This document shows positions 21,518 to 33,625 of a stretch of 64,000 nucleotides of DNA, one piece after another. Where the stretch lies: NCBI GenBank assembly GCA_960531495.1, contig OY482864.1, forward strand, positions 10,969,396 through 11,033,395, written 5' to 3'. Source of the stretch: Zeus faber (lineage: Eukaryota; Chordata; Actinopteri; Zeiformes; Zeidae). Position numbers and translations under genes: made by a program. Within the stretch, counting starts at the first letter, position 1. Every line of letters starts with the position of its first letter. The notes beneath the pieces are model-generated. The model did not search any database and was not told the origin of the DNA. It was given only the letters and a program-made list of their open reading frames with translations.

Positions 21518-22430
21518 ACTTGCACTAGGAGCTCACTTTCCCTCTCTCCTCTCCTTCCACACTCCCTGAAAACCTGTTCCCTCGACACCTGGGCCAATTA
21601 CCCACTATCCGCTACCCCACCCCCCCACCCCCCCATCCGATAAACTTTATCTGATTGCAAATTATAACAACCCACCAATGGACTTAAACCCCCGTATCCC
21701 CCCTCTGCCACAGTCATACACACAGAGCTTTACACTAAGAATTTATGGCAGACTACTATAAAAACACCTTACACCTTTTAACTTTTTAAAATTTAAAACG
21801 TTGTTTTTTCTTAAATATAAAGATACCCGATAAAAATTCCCAAAACCCGTGATATATACCGAGCTGTGGGCCCACTGTACCCTTGCATCTTGAATACGGA
21901 GGCCATTTTTCATCAAACATTTTCAATGGCCTAATGTGCTTCCAAATACAGTACATACACATTATAGGCTGACAAATAACAAATTCTGACTCATTCTACT
22001 CTTTCACAAAAACTGACAGACAGGTACAAAATCCACTGCATCCACTCAGCAACTGGAAATGAGCAGAGACAGTTATTTATATGGCATGAGAACTGCCCAA
22101 AAAAACAAATCACTGCATAATTGGATAATGAATAAAGCAGGATTCACATGTTCATGCACCAGCGAGAGCCTCGCATCCCCCACTGCTGGGAATGCGAGTG
22201 CAAGCCTTGAGCTTGTGCACGGCCAGCATGAGCCTCCCCCGCCCCCGTCCCTCCCCTCTCTGTGAGTGGTTTCTGGGCTCGGGCTTCTCTCCGGGCAGCC
22301 CTGGAGCGATGACAAATGTGACCTTCCACTTCTCATCAGCAACCTGGCAGGCTGGAAATCAAAAACCGGCTTGCACTGAAGCGGGGAGCTGCATGATGTC
22401 ACTTGGCATCCCAGCATCCTCCGCTGGAGT
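21518..22430. other. Non-coding, no gene seen
   Basis: AT-rich then mixed sequence with C-runs near 21615-21635. Short frames at 22060-22420 have no recognisable product. Confidence 0.45.
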
Positions 22431-22995
22431 CTCTGGATTTGAACGATTTGTTCGTAGCGAACAAATCTTGTTAATGGCTCATGAGTTTGGATTCACTCCG
22501 GCAAAAGAGTCCTTTCTTTTGTTCGTTGACACTTGGTGACTGCAGCCAGGCAAACAGTCTCGACTCTATATGTGAGCCGAAAGAGCTGAAAGCTGCGAGT
22601 TGTACATGCTCCTCAAGCAGCCGAGCAACGAGCCCCACAAGCTCCTTAAATTTCCACTCAACTCACTTCTCAAAATAATTACTGAGGGTAATGATGAATG
22701 GGGGAGAAAGGTTCAAGGCTTTCAGCATAATTCCCATTTTTTATTTACATTGCATTGCATTTGCATTCCACTAAAATAAATAATCTGAGGTGAATAAGTA
22801 TCCATGTCTCAGCCAAAGTAAACAATTTGGAGAGAATTACGCTAAAGTATATATTCTTCCCCCCGATTTAAATACTTTCTTCAGAAATAAATGATTTTCA
22901 GAAGGATTCCATTCACAGCCCAGACCCGAGCCGACCCTTCTTATTACACTCTTTTTACTGAATGACTCCGCGAGAAACGAGTCTCAAAAGGTCGC
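22431..22995. repeat. Possible degenerate hAT-type repeat
   Basis: A 10-bp hairpin GATTTGTTCG/CGAACAAATC at 22445-22467 is followed by ATGGCTCATGAGTTTGGAT, text typical of fish hAT MITEs. At 22955-22992 a ~35-bp segment (TTTTTACTGAATGACTCC, then ACGAGTCTCAAAA) matches 29520-29556. Ends and target duplication are not found. Confidence 0.35.
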
Positions 22996-24144
22996 CAGTA
23001 GCTGCTGAAGCAGACAGTGAGGGCTGCTTTCAGGTCAGCCCGCGTGTAGCTGTGTTGATGCAAAAAAGTGCACAGAACTACAACCTGCTCCTGGAGTCGA
23101 GACAGGGAGCGACGACGAACAAGGAGCTGCTGCACAGCAGGGGGGGCGGGGGGGACTCCTCCACCCGGGCGGGATGTTTTTCTCGAACTCACGGATGTAC
23201 CGTAGAACTCACGGATGTTCTCTATTCTTTGGTTTCGCTTGAAACTTGAGGCTTTGCTTTGCGTGGGAGCCGTCTGTGGGGTTTGATTGTCAGATGCACG
23301 ACTTGCCACCAACTTGCCTCAATTGTGGAAGACATTAGGGTTGAGGGATTCACAAGAAGGAACCTCCCCTCGGTTGCTGTAATAAAAAAAAAATGAGCCC
23401 CTCTAATTGAGTCCTGGGGGTCGGGGTTTCCTCACTGCAAACAGCTCTGCAAACTCTCGAGATGGTGGCAAATCATTGTGTGTTGTGAAGGGACTGGACT
23501 GCACTGCACTGGCGATAAGCATCATCTGACCCGCGCTCATCTTATTTTGGGGTTCCTGGTGAAGGCGGCTACGCCCGTTCACCCCCAGGGTGATATCCGT
23601 GTCTGCGTTTTAATCAATCTGAGTAACGGAGCCCGAGCCCCATGTGGAAACACAAAGCTTCACCCACCTCCCAACCATAGTGCTGACCCAAACCCATTTA
23701 TGCAAACACCTGAGCCTACGATGTGGAAAAATTGGCTTAAGTACACCCACCTTCCTTTGTACACACACAGAACTACATACACAGGAAAACACACACGTAT
23801 GCAAGCACACACACACACACGCACACACACACACGCATTATTCTCAGTTGCGTTGAACTCGTACACATTCCAAGCTGCACGAAAACCCGGCGTCGGCGTA
23901 CACGTGGAAGACGGCTCGCGTGTCGCCGAGCTGGCTCCCGGCGCTTTTCCAGACTGTCAACATCTCGGAGACGTATCTCATTACGACTTTACCGCGAGGC
24001 GCACGCACCCCGCGCAGTTTCTCTTCCGTAAATACGCGATGAATAAAACAAAAAAACCACCGTGTCGCTTTCCAGGAAACATGTTTCTTCCAGCGTCGCT
24101 CTTGCAAGAGATTGCAGTGCCTTCCACAGGCGTAAAAATTCCGC
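22996..24144. other. Non-coding with CA microsatellite, no gene seen
   Basis: Contains a G-run near 23141-23155 and (CA)n at about 23783-23835. A 307-codon open frame at 23478-24401 runs through the CA and AGAC arrays and is judged a chance frame. Confidence 0.5.
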
Positions 24145-24145
24145 C

Positions 24146-24177
<32 letters not shown>
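24145..24177. repeat. (AGAC)8 microsatellite
   Basis: Tandem AGAC units followed by a short GGCAGGCAGGCA stretch near 24200-24213. Confidence 0.95.
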
Positions 24178-24484
24178 CGACCTACAGACTCGCAGGCCAG
24201 GCGGGCAGGCAGGCACATTTTTTTTTTAAATTGAACAGAAACACAATTTTGGTTGCGCTGCATTGCATGTTCAATCCCCTAAAAAAACCCTCCAAAGTCG
24301 AGCTGGGTCGCCCCCGCCCTACCTGCCCCCCCCCCCCCCATCTCCATGTTGATGAAAATAGATTACCTGCTCCACCCCGAGCCGAGACACTCGACACATG
24401 AGATCTCTGTTTCTCGTATCTGCAATGTAAAACCATGGCTCTCCATGCGGCCGAGGACAAATGACTGTGCTGGTAATTTCCTGC

Positions 24485-24501
24485 GACACACACACACACA
24501 G

Positions 24502-24532
<31 letters not shown>

Positions 24533-24670
24533 CACAAACACACACCCAAAAATAATGGAACCTTGAGAAAGTCGGTGAGAGAGAGAGAGGGAGGCCAGTG
24601 GGTTTCTTCACCTGTGTGTGTGTTTTTCTTCGTGTGTGTGTGTGTGTGCGCGTGTGTGTGTGCGCGAGAG
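24485..24670. repeat. Paired (CA)n and (GT)n microsatellites
   Basis: A CA array at about 24486-24545 is followed 60 bp later by a GT array at about 24617-24663. The two arrays are complementary, so together they could pair as a large imperfect inverted repeat. Confidence 0.9.
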
Positions 24671-24879
24671 AGTCCTGCTGGTGCGCAGAGGAGCTGCGGG
24701 GGCAAAACAATCGGAATTATTCGAGAGCCAAACTGCCTCGAAACAGAAAGCGCCCGTTTGAACAGCGACCGCTCAATCAAAGTCTCAGAGTTGCCAGGAT
24801 GAAAGAAAGGACGGGGGTCGGGGCGGCTCCACCCGGCCCCGCAGTCCTTCGCCGTTGAGGATTTCTAATTCGGTTTTGT

Positions 24880-26400
24880 TTTTTTTTGCGACGGCCCCTT
24901 AAAAGAAAAAAAAAGAAAAATCGCGTCTGAGGTCGAAAAACCTAAAGGCGTGGGATCTTCTCCCGCCGATGCAAACGTCGCTGCAGTTGAATGAATACGA
25001 TGTGGTTTTTCTTTTTTTTCCTTTTTCCGGAAAAAGAGGAAAACATTTCCGCCGAGGAATGTCGTGGAGAACCGTCGTCCTTGACACTTGAGAAAGCAGG
25101 TCTTTGGAGTGAATGCGGAGGCTTCCCCGCCAGAGAAAAGTGGGTAATTGGCGGGGAGAGCGCGAGGGGGCCGTGACACGGGAGGAGGCGAGATGTGGGT
25201 GCTCCGAGATGACAGCGGGCGCTTGATAGCTGAGCACATTGAAATGGACGGACGAAATGGGGACGAGCGCTTAGCCGGCTTTGAAGCAGGGGGGCAGGGC
25301 GGCAGGGGGAGGGGGGCTCATCGCTCATCCGTACGAAACAAGCAAAGCGAGAGACGCTCCGGACGGGAAAGAGGGAGCGGCGCACGTGAATGAGCGAGGC
25401 CCTGAAAAGGATCGGCGCCAACTCCGACTAAACATCTCGGCGGCTTTGTCTTCGGGACGCACCGAGACATAAAGGACGGGTTTTGAATGGAAGGCGTCAA
25501 GCGCGTAAATCGCACCGGCCTCGTCGTTTTTTTTGTTTTTTTCTTTGGACGCCTGACCGGCTAAATAAACCCCCAAACGTCCCGCGGCCGAAGACGTCAC
25601 GGCCGCTGCGGCACCGGGCAGGATTCCGCTTTCTTTTCGCGTTTCTGCGCGCTGAGGCCGTTCCGGAAAAGAAAAAGGCTACTTGCAGGAGTTCCAGATA
25701 AAAGCAAGTGGGGGTCACTAATTAGAGTATTTCTCGGCCGCTGGTTTGCAACCACGAGGTCCGTCAAAAAAAACAAAAAAAAAACCACACACTGGCGTTG
25801 GCTCTCGCCCCGTTTTTTCCGCGCAACGCCGGCCTATGCAGCGTGCGCTCCATCTGGATAATCAATATACCTCTCTGCGCTCCTTCTTTCATGCTCTACC
25901 AGTCTTTTTTTTTTTTTTTCTTTATTCCTAACGCCTTTGAAGGGAGAGCGGGGCCCCGGCGCTTTATAATTTTGCCGACAGAACATAAACACCAAATCAA
26001 TTAGTCAACCTCAACCTCAACGGCTGCGTAGACTTGTTACCGCGTGAGGCGGCATGAAATCAGACGTCTCCTCAGCTGGGGAGTATCACGTTGCATAACG
26101 CCCAGGAGGTTAATACGGCACTTCCTTAAGGAACGAACACACGGGCCGTCACGCGGGAGCGCCTTTGCCGCGCGCGGCGCCCGTCGCGGGCCTCGCGCCG
26201 TAACCCCGCATCACGCCTACATACTGCCCTGCTACCGCGCTGGGCCAAAGAAACAGGATTAGCGCGGCTGAAAGGCGGAGGGCGGGGAGGGGACTTAAGA
26301 GGTCTAATGGCCGCGCCACCATCTCTGGAGATACAAGCGCCTCACGCTCCCTTTGTTCTCCGTCCGGAGAACGAAGGCCTTCCTGTTGCTGTCCTTAAAA
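24880..26400. promoter_or_regulatory. CpG-rich block, candidate CpG island
   Basis: Dense CG dinucleotides compared with the rest of the window, peaking at about 25140-25470, 25580-25680 and 26130-26260 (a CCGCGCGCGGCGCCCG-type stretch). GC-box-like GGCGGGGAG and GGGCGGGGAGGGG occur at about 25151 and 26281. In fish such blocks often mark promoters of developmental genes. I could not identify a first exon, start codon or splice donor that I trust on either strand. Confidence 0.4.
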
Positions 26401-26674
26401 CTCGTGAACGCACACAAATAACTATTTGCATTGGACTTGGCCGGCGGAGTTTCGTTACGTAAGATATATGTGTGCGATATTTTTTCCTCAACGCATTTTT
26501 GTGCAAAATGTTATCTTTAATAAAGCAATATTGTAATATTTAGGTTTTCTGTATTTAGAACTCTATCTTCCCTTTAGTACCTATACAGCACGGCTGATTG
26601 CCTTTACAGGTAAGTGTGGAATGGGAAATATATATTTTTTTTCCCGCTCTACATTTTCTCCAATCCTGGTCTCC

Positions 26675-26707
<33 letters not shown>

Positions 26708-28980
26708 CGGACTAAAACATGAAGTAAGTTGAAACTCCTCATGCAAGTCCAAGTGGAGTTCACTGCGAGTTCCAACTGTGTTTCAGTGTTTTGGGATCTT
26801 TCTGACCCAAGCCAAGGACAATTCCGTCTCATAGAACGGCAAGAACAGAACGTTACGAATTGAACCAGACCGCAAAACATTCTTATTACTGTTGTTTTTT
26901 TTCTTCGGATTTGACGTTTTCCCCGCACACATTTCCTTCCACCGCGATCCGAAGGTTTCTATCAAATAATAATTTCACATCCAACCCACACTGTGTTGTT
27001 TGTGCCTTGCCCAAAGGATAGAGCGCCTCACGGCTGCGGCTGTGGCCCACATAATGTTATTTTTGTCCAAAAACACTCCAAGTTCTGTACAGTGGGATGG
27101 ATGCCTCTTTGATCTCTAACTGTGGAAGAGATCTCTGCTGACTCAAACAGCCATTGAGCGATAGAAAGCAGATCCTCCAGCTCCCGCCCTCCCGTTACGC
27201 CGGGGGCCGAGCCAACGTCTATTACGCTGCGAGTCGGGAACAGATTTCCCGTGGTGTCTCACAAATGCCCTCACAGGCGAGGGCGTTGGTTAAATTTGGA
27301 ACGCAACCGGCGCCTCGTCGAGATCTTTTTCGCGATACCACCTGCCAGCGAAGGCAGGACCCGAGCAGATTAAAGGATTTAGCCAACACCCTCCCACCAC
27401 GATTCCATCGGAGAACTGTGAAGCGAGAGGTGCGGTGGGACGGAGGCCTGAAACCCGATGCAAGGCCCCGGTCCCCTGCCACGCGGGGTTCTCCTCGGGA
27501 CTCCTGCCCACCACTGCTTTCCCCGTCGAGCGATATCAGAAAGGATCCAATCTCCCTCCAACACAGCCCGACGGTTTCCATTTCCGTCCTCCCCAAAAAG
27601 AACATCAAGAGACGGTAAGCAGAGATGGAAAAAAATGGAAATCAGTGAGTGAGGGAACAGATGGGCGCAAGCGGAGACAGATTGGGTCCTCTTTGTACTT
27701 GAGTTAACAAAGAACACAGCGGAGAACGGGTGGAAGGGAGGTTAGAGGGAGGGAAAAGAGAAAAGAGGGACTGAAGTGCTTCTTTTCAGGAAAAAGGAGC
27801 CGTCCAATGCGACCGGTTTTTATACTTTACTTGAAATACTTTAAAAGACGTCGGGACAAAAGACGCGGTCCCGGAACACCGTGGTTTACTTCTTTATATG
27901 TCACTCCATGCCCGGGAAGCGCAGAGTGACTCCGTGGAAACTATTTCCAGAGCGACAAGGAGGTTGAAGTCCGTCCCCCTGCCATGATGCAATGGCCTTT
28001 GGACCAGTCGGAAACACATCATCACAAAAAAGACAAAAAGTTCTAACTTCTTTTTATATATGCCTCCGCCTTCAGACAGCATGCTCCTTTTTTACTAAGA
28101 GATGGGAGTCAAATGATGTTCTGTCCGGCTGGTTTCCAAGGCTACACTTCTCGGTTTTCAATTCAGAGAGCCTCCGCGTGACCACAATTCTGCCCACAAA
28201 CCCCATGCCTCAAACACAATTCTCCCATCAATTGCGACAACGTCCAAACCACTTTGATGACGGATCTGCCGCCCACCAGGGGGCGTGGTGTTTTCACGCG
28301 GCGACGGAGCTCTCTCTCGACCCGAACGCTTTCCGGGCGGAGCCGGCGGACCCCGCGAGCGGCGGTCGCGCGCGAGCTGTAACCCCCCCCCCGCTCGCTC
28401 AACCCCTGTTAATATTCTTCAAGACAGGCTTAAACGGCAATGAACTTCATTGCATGGTTTGAAATGGGAGAAAGAAAAAATAATAAAAAAAGGTTGGAAT
28501 GAGAAAGAAAACATTAGTGTTTCCTTGCCCAAAGCCTGCATCCGTGGCCTCATTAGCAGCAACACGGAAGCAAATCGTCCGCATCAAGACTGCCATGTCA
28601 TCCTCCAGAGTGCTGAATATCCAAATAATTGGATGGAGCGCGGGGCATTTGTATTTCTGCATTCCTTTGTTGTGAACAATTTTTTCTTCGTTAATTAACA
28701 TGATTAATTAGGTCTTATCCCCCTATCACAGTACCAGACCCGCCAACCTCGGGAAAAATATTGAGAGTACCGCCGTGGTGTAGCAGGGAGTTCTCTCTGT
28801 GGCGTTTGAGTTACCGCAGCTAAATTTCTCAATTAGTTATTCACACCGTAGCCGTCACGTAATGAGGACAATTACTTCATATGCGAGCTACCACGGCTAA
28901 ATATATACAGTATACAGATTCATGTCATTAAGATAAACCCCTTGAAATGCATTATCTCGTAAAGTTACCGAACATGTTTC
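26401..28980. other. Non-coding, no gene seen
   Basis: Contains (CA)n at 26675-26706. A 154-codon frame at 27154-27618 has no recognisable domain and a basic, proline/arginine-rich composition expected of chance frames in CG-rich DNA. The patch 28530-28715 (GTGGCCTCATTAGCAGCAAC; TTAATTAACATGATTAATTA) has a conserved-element texture. Confidence 0.4.
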
Positions 28981-28986
28981 CCAACT

Positions 28987-29863
28987 AGAGATGCACTGAT
29001 CGCAATTTTTTTGGCCGATTCCGATTCCGATTTTTTTCAAGTCTGTCAGATTCAGATTTCCGATCTGCTCCACGTGGGTGGCAAATACCTTGCATGATCC
29101 GATCCCGCTCACGTGATAGGACGGCTGCACGTAGGGACTACCGCTGCAGTTTTCAGTTCATAGTGAGATTGCTGATTTTGACACTGTGTGTTTATTATTG
29201 TTCATTTTTCACTGTGGAACAACAATAGAACATGAAACTGTCCCTGTGTTCCAATAAAATCACCAAGTTTCAGTATAATGCAACCTGTCACTCTTTCTAA
29301 GTTTTAGTAGGTCACAACATAAAACTAACATGGAAATGTCCAGTACAAACTTGAAATGCAAATATACATTTACAGCATATTATACTTTGCAAATAAATTT
29401 CAATCATTACAAAAAAATTAACAAATTAAGTAAATGGCCGACTCTTCTCGCCCTCGTTCACTGGAAGTCCTCCTTAACTCACCGTGCGTTAAACCAACTC
29501 AATCCAATGGAACGACTCGTTTTACTGAGTGACTCGCCAAGAACCGAGTCTCAAAAAACCTTCCATCACGATCTGAGAGCCACTGTGACGTGACAGCGAT
29601 AGATGCGCAGTCTGCAAAACTTTGGAATATTGTCAGGTGATAAATAAATAATTGATCTAATCTTCTTCGTTTACCTTGAAGTACCGCTCTTTTTTGAGCG
29701 TCAACTACGCAACTGCGTTACATTACATTGGTATCGGGTTTGAGTATCGGAGTCATTTTAGGAGTACAGTACATGAGCACAGGTGTGTACATTTGACACA
29801 GACATACACACATATATCCGACACTGACCGGCCGCTGAAAACCAACCAATTCCGATCGGTGCG
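28987..29863. mobile_element. Degenerate hAT-like element
   Basis: The left end TAGAGATGCACTGATCG, followed by GGCCGATTCCGATTCCGA, is a signature of a fish hAT group. The right end, read on the minus strand, gives GAGACGCACCGATCGGAATT, matching the left at 13 of 15 positions over the core. A target duplication could not be recognised, and the interior (which includes the 29520-29556 segment shared with 22955) is unalignable by eye. Confidence 0.5.
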
Positions 29864-30640
29864 TCTCGCGTTTTACATGCTAACATCGCGGTCTCATTTT
29901 TGTTTTTTATAATAACGCTCCCATTTCCCATTTTATCTCAACAATGCACCCAATGAGTGTATGGTATTGTTTTGTATTGATTGATTTATTGATTTCCGTC
30001 ATTAAATTACAATAATATATATAAATATATATATATATTTTTTTGCGTAGTTTCAGCTGGCACTTCGTACCTGCGTATTTTAACCAACTAAGAATTGCGT
30101 AGTTGTTACACAAAATGTGTAGGGGTCTGGCAGGTACTTATTCGATTCGGTGTTTCTATGCTCATGAAAAAGGGGCCATTCCCCCCTCTATTGTCTTCAT
30201 TAAGAATGTGTTTTGTCGGTGTTTGTTTTCTGTATTATTTTTCGGCTGGGTTTTCACTCGGGAGCCTGACAGCAGGGACCTTTAACTCCGACGGCAGGAT
30301 GGTTTGTGAGGGCCGTGCGCTTTCCCCGCTACCACCGGCACCCCCCCCGCTAAAACCTTTTGAAAGGTACACACACACACACACAGAAGCAATCAACCTT
30401 CCCATCCTTTTGCTAAAGGATACCACACGGTGGAAGGGCTTTTTCTCCGACCGTCGCCGCGGCTCCACGCGTTCAAATTGAATGCCTCTCAATCGAAGAA
30501 TGCAGAGGTTGAGAGAAAATTGTCACCGCTACATTTTTGCTTCTGTGACACCGCTGATAGGGCGCAAACTAAAGTGGGACGCCGTTTACCCTGTCGTCCT
30601 TAACCTCCTCTAAGTGCCGACGTCCTGTACAGAGTGAACC
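29864..30640. other. Non-coding, no gene seen
   Basis: AT-rich with an alternating (AT)n stretch at about 30016-30040 and a short (CA)n at 30367-30385. No gene recognised. Confidence 0.45.
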
Positions 30641-30650
30641 CAGACGGTTC

Positions 30651-31470
30651 GTCTAATCGCGGATATTGGAGCAAATTAATTCTCATTTTTTCCGGACAAA
30701 TCAGTCCGCCTCTAACGGCTGTCGTCCGCCCACTTCTCAGGAAGTCCGCCCTGATCTCCAATCTCACTTACGGTTTGGCCTCAGAACCATCCCCAAAAAA
30801 CACCCGCCTCTCACAGAAGGGCTCCGCTCCACTCTGGTCGGCGTCACAAAGGACCGACTGACGGCGGCTGATGCTGCGGGGCCCAGCCTGGACCACACCA
30901 TCCTCCTAAACCGCCGGCTCTCAACGGGTCTAGCCTCAGGGTCCACATTTGTTGTGAAGTCAAAGATCTGAACCATTGTGATCGATTTGACAAAATGAAC
31001 AGCGCACGGTGTCGGAAACTTCCCAAAAACAACCCCCACGTCACCATCGGTCTCTCAAACTTTGGCTTGAACAAAAGGGTCAGCACTCGGACCCCGCACA
31101 CCCTCTGCCCCGCCCCCTTTGTCCGTAGCTGTGCTATTCACGTGACGCTGATGACTTTGCGCTTTATGGGGAACGCTCTGTATATGCAGATGCGGCACAC
31201 CTCGTAACCAGCCTAGAGGACACGAAGGCCCGGTTCAAACTGATTTCCTACAGCTGAACGGCGGCAAAACAGACGTTTCTCCACGTTGCAGACCCCCTCA
31301 CGGGCCAAAAATCCCCCACAGCTTATTCATCTCCGTAAGGCGGGACGACTGCAACTCACTCTTCATCAGAAGCACTGGCCGTAGCTCCAGTGTGTTCTAA
31401 TTGAGAGTGAAGAAATAGAGCAACCATATAACACCGCTTGCTGCACTGCCTCTCTGTTTCCTTCAAGGTT
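30651..31470 (+). pseudogene. L2/CR1-like LINE reverse transcriptase remnant
   Basis: Plus-strand RT fragments in shifting frames: AVVRPLLRKSALISNLT near 30715-30770 (RT entry block), GLRSTLVGVTKDRLTAADA near 30820-30875, HTILLNRRLSTGLASG near 30895-30940, YADAAHLV-like degraded catalytic region near 31180-31205, DFLQLNGGKTDVS near 31240-31280, DDCNSLFIRSTG near 31345-31380 and HITPL/LPVSFKVDWTI-like text near 31420-31480. The order is collinear with L2-type LINEs. Large internal deletions and stops are present. It is a different copy, in the opposite orientation, from the LINE at 8.4-11.6 kb. Confidence 0.75.
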
Positions 31471-31623
31471 GACTGGACCATCCGTCTGCTCACTGAGCAA
31501 TCCATTCACGGGCGTGAATGACGACCGGCCCAATCGCCCAGCAAACCCCAGGTTGCAAACTCTGTTTCAATAACCGTCTGCCAGTCCCGATATTTTACCC
31601 AGCTCCACCACTTCTGTGCAGGG

Positions 31624-31665
31624 GGGCTTCCCTTACCAATTGGGGGAAATTGGTAAGGGAAGCCC
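31624..31665. repeat. Perfect 18-bp hairpin with 6-nt loop
   Basis: GGGCTTCCCTTACCAATT at 31624-31641 pairs exactly with 31648-31665. The pairing extends imperfectly outward through GTGCAG (about 31615) and CTGCAC (about 31667). Confidence 0.97.
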
Positions 31666-31699
31666 ACTGCACTGAAGGGTGCTTTTTATGTTTTATTTA

Positions 31700-31975
31700 A
31701 AAGGGTTTAAAACATTTCATTGTTGAAATGATCTTTAATTGTTGATTGCTTTGTGCGTATTTGTATTCATCTTTCCTTTGTAACACTAATTATTGATATT
31801 GTTTTTGTACTTGTTGTTGTTGTTACTGCAGCAAATATGGAAAAAAAAAGCTAGAATTGAAATGAAGAAATAGGTTTGCAAAGCTGTTGCCGACCGCTGT
31901 GGCAGCAGAGCGTGCTATGGCACCACCGGAAAAAAAATAATAATACCACGCCGGTGCGCCAAGGTGCCAGACATT
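31700..31975. other. Non-coding, no gene seen
   Basis: AT-rich, with GTTGTTGTTGTT near 31813. It may include the degraded 3' end of the preceding LINE. Confidence 0.4.
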
Positions 31976-32360
31976 TTTAAATCGCAGCGTGGGACGCTGG
32001 TCTCATTACAGGAGTTTTTGCCGGCCGTTTTAACGAAAGGGAGGCCTGACCCGTGGTGCTCTGTAATTGGTGCCTAATCCTGTTTGGATGCCTGGCCCAG
32101 CCTGGCTCCGTGTTGTGTGATTACTTCACTTTGATCATCACTCATTAGCTCGCTGGAGAGAGTGGGACAGCGATTACTTTCATGCAATTACGGAGGTTAG
32201 GAGATCGGGGAGAAGGCGACGAATGATGATGGGTTTTTTTTGGATTTTTTTTTCTTGAGCCATGCAGCGTTTTAAATTGGCCCGACACCATCGGCGCTGA
32301 ATATTAGAGGAAGGTAGCGGGGAATCGTTGGCGCCGTAAATCTCTCAGCGTGGATTTCCT
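31976..32360. promoter_or_regulatory. Candidate conserved non-coding element
   Basis: Unique, low-repeat text with closely spaced homeodomain-type and nuclear-receptor-type motifs: CTGTAATTGGTGCCTAATCC near 32062, GTGATTACTTCACTTTGATC near 32119, CTCATTAGCTCGCTGG near 32140, GCAATTACGG near 32184. The texture resembles ancient vertebrate enhancers. Inference only. Confidence 0.35.
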
Positions 32361-33430
32361 CTCGCACGATGTACATTTTCTTTTGTTTTTCTTTCAGAAA
32401 TATTTCAAAAGGCCCCCATGAAGGCTTTCATTATATGTAGTATATTAATCTAGGCTCTTTCGAGTCTCTTTGTTTACAATATAGGGGTGGGTTTTTCACA
32501 TCTAAGTTCATCTTAATGAAACAGAAAATAGTTGACTGGCAAAATGTCACGCCTCAAACATTACTCCAGGAATCAAATATTTACCTGCCCTTTCCCTGGG
32601 AATGATCAATGAAGAGAAGCACCTTGTTCACTCTTATGGTTGACGGAGATAAATAAATATGCCGTGTATTTCTTACCTGAGGGAGCACACCGGCTCAGGT
32701 GAAGCCAAACAGACGACATTCCCGCCGACTCTGCGAATTCTGCAGCCTCGGGAAGAAGAGGCGGTGCGGTGTTGATCCCTCTCTAGGAGAGAATGCCCCA
32801 TATTATACCCTTCCACTATTCTGCATGAAACATATTAGACATTAAGGGTTAGGGTTAGGGTTCCTTAAGCTTATATGGATAATACGCTTTAAGATGTACT
32901 GCCTCTAGCGTTAGAGTCCTTATAAGAATTTAGCATTCGCCATTCCTTCACCATGTGAATGTTTTTGTTTTTTGTATCCCTTTTGCAGAGGCTTAGTGTG
33001 GCAGCTGCGGCTCTGAAAACCGCAAAAAAACAGCACGGACGAAAACTCTGACATGGTTAATGAATCCTTTAATTTCTCTGTGCACTGCAGAGCAGAGGAG
33101 GGACGGCGCGCGGAGGCCACAGCAAATTAAAATAACATCAATGTGCGTTCAGAGATTGATGCTCCTTAGCGTGTTGGAGATGTAAAGTCAATAGAGCAGC
33201 CAAGTCATCTGTTTTTAACGAGCTTTTTGCTTCGGTTTTTGCTTTTCTTTCTTCCCTTGAACAAAGTGGGTTGAGATGGGAGCCCGACACATCTGGAGGG
33301 AAGCATTTCTTACATCACAGAGGTAATATACAGGACTACGCTGCGATTGGCCAGAAGGGGCTTGCACGCCTCTGCACGGAGGTACCTACAACATAATGTG
33401 TATTGTGCGTGTACATAGGAGGCGAAGAAT
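32361..33430. other. Non-coding, no gene seen
   Basis: Contains a short interstitial telomere-like tract at 32843-32862 (TTAGGG units) and otherwise unique sequence. The TTTTGCAG near 32985 could be a splice acceptor, but no exon follows that I can support. Confidence 0.4.
32843..32862. repeat. Short TTAGGG telomere-like repeat
   Basis: About three consecutive TTAGGG units. Too short to imply a fusion site. Confidence 0.85.
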
Positions 33431-33439
33431 ATACCGTGT

Positions 33440-33625
33440 TTTTTTTCTTTTTTTCTGTCTAACAGCCAAATCTACTCCCCTTGGTATATTGTACAATTAT
33501 CTGAGAATTACAGGGCCAGTGAGAACCATTATTGCTCCATTGATTGGTTCTATTGGATTCTCATTACCGGGCAAGCAGCCAGGTGGGCTCCCATCGTACG
33601 GGGACAGTTAAAAATAATTTGCTCA
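33440..33625. promoter_or_regulatory. Candidate conserved non-coding element
   Basis: Unique sequence with AATTATCTGAGAATTACAGG near 33495, CCATTATTGCTCCATTGATT near 33526 and TTGGTTCTATTGGATTC. It contains SOX-like (ATTGTT/CATTGAT) and homeodomain-like sites. Inference from texture. Confidence 0.3.

Noticed and set aside
23478-24401. Longest open reading frame in the window (307 codons, plus)
   Set aside because: It runs through CA and AGAC microsatellites, which give Thr/His and Asp/Arg/Gln repeats. It has no recognisable domain and overlaps equally open minus-strand frames. Judged a chance frame.
27154-27618. 154-codon open frame in CG-rich DNA
   Set aside because: No recognisable domain, and three overlapping antisense frames are also open. 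CG-rich DNA is poor in stop codons, so chance explains it.
32843-32862. Chromosome-fusion telomere relic
   Set aside because: Only about three TTAGGG units in one orientation, too short to support a fusion.
32985-33120. Exon following TTTTGCAG acceptor
   Set aside because: The downstream frame has stops in the neighbouring frames and no recognisable product or donor site. Not supported.
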